A stretch of 64,000 bases of DNA from a virus: the IMG/VR virus record IMGVR_UViG_3300027719_000003, positions 1 to 64,000 of that record; one strand, 5' to 3'. The notes under the pieces were generated by a model. It was not told the origin of the DNA. It saw nothing but the letters and a program-made list of their open reading frames with translations, and did no database searches. Every line of letters starts with the position of its first letter. Positions within the stretch are counted from its first letter, which is position 1. Positions 63,683-64,000 of the stretch are shown in pieces. The position numbers were made by a program, and so were the translations under genes.

Positions 63683-64000
63683 TTTGTACCTCCATTATAG
63701 CCGAACGAATTGAATCCTGTGTCCATACATATGATCCAAGTACCTTATCATAGGAAGTAGGATTACGGAGATGAGCTATAGCCTTGTCCGCACATTCTTG
63801 TCGGACTCTCTCCCGATCTGCTATAATAGCCATAATCGATTCATTAAGGGTAAGCTCATTGCGAATATCAAGAGCCAAGGACATACCTTCACAAGCCTCG
63901 TTACAGTGTAAATAATCACGTGGCATCCTTTTGGCAGTAGTGACACGACTACGCCCCTCTTCAAGTTCTGCGGACTCAACAAATGCACATACTCGATCTT
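63669..64000 (-). CDS. hypothetical helical protein, possibly cut by the right edge
   Basis: The frame ending at 63669 is open without a stop to base 64000 (reading DRVCAFVESAELEEG at the edge), so it may begin outside the window. Internal starts at ATG 63926 (MPRDYLHCNEACEGMSLALD) or ATG 63884 are possible. The visible C-terminus has DRERVRQECADKAIAHLR. No family was recognised. Confidence 0.5.
   Translation of the reverse strand, partial: DRVCAFVESAELEEGRSRVTTAKRMPRDYLHCNEACEGMSLALDIRNELTLNESIMAIIADRERVRQECADKAIAHLRNPTSYDKVLGSYVWTQDSIRSAIMEVQSGDN

Overview
This window is part of a double-stranded DNA tailed-phage genome and runs off both ends. The structural genes (terminase, DUF1073-type portal, Mu F-like protein, DUF2213 protease/scaffold, DUF2184-type capsid, frameshifted tail chaperone, 1070-residue tape measure, no sheath or contractile baseplate genes) fit a long non-contractile tail, i.e. 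a siphovirus. A lipoprotein, a two-membrane-domain candidate spanin and a transglycosylase suggest a Gram-negative-type (diderm) host, but the host cannot be named from the sequence. Strong GGAGG ribosome sites and many sigma70-like promoters (TTGACa/t, exactly 17 bases, TAnanT) suggest that host RNA polymerase transcribes it.

Layout: 1-5714 is leftward and holds small genes, a lipoprotein, a DNA methyltransferase, two tRNA-like remnants, a lytic transglycosylase, a winged-helix replication-initiator-like protein and a GIY-YIG-like protein. 5715-6495 is a divergent control region with iteron-like repeats and an 18-bp perfect palindrome. 6499-12487 is rightward and holds a 19-copy tetrapeptide-repeat protein and a string of small unknown genes, with AT-rich structured DNA and an operator cluster. 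13009-13741 is a short leftward pair. 13854-36202 is the rightward late module: packaging, head, connectors, tail, fibre, endolysin, holin and spanin candidates. A bidirectional terminator at 36209-36246 separates it from the leftward replication arm, 36243-64000. That arm encodes a split SbcC/SbcD, HNH enzyme, two glycosyltransferases and two nucleotide-sugar enzymes, a resolvase-like nuclease, a RecA/UvsX-like protein, a single-strand binding protein with a UvsY-like partner, RNA ligase, clamp loader, ThyX-like protein, a dNTP-pyrophosphohydrolase-like fusion, dUTPase, a UDG-PolA fusion with a mini-intein, an adenine methyltransferase, sliding clamp, several zinc-ribbon microproteins and a DnaB-type helicase.

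Most notable: (1) at 51559-52673 there is what looks like a small integron-type gene-cassette array inside the phage. It has a promoter, a 39-bp attI-like repeat, three small cassette genes, two full attC-like sites with the diagnostic single extrahelical base, and a half site. The same 39-bp repeat and a 25-bp identical half attC flank the methyltransferase gene at 1323-2221, 50 kb away. (2) The dUTPase frame is interrupted by a UAG codon. (3) The polymerase combines a degenerate uracil-glycosylase domain with a 158-residue mini-intein. (4) SbcC is split at its zinc hook. (5) A textbook -1 frameshift signal joins the tail chaperones. (6) A candidate spanin pair is encoded in two frames whose starts lie two bases apart. 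(7) One gene apparently starts with AUC.
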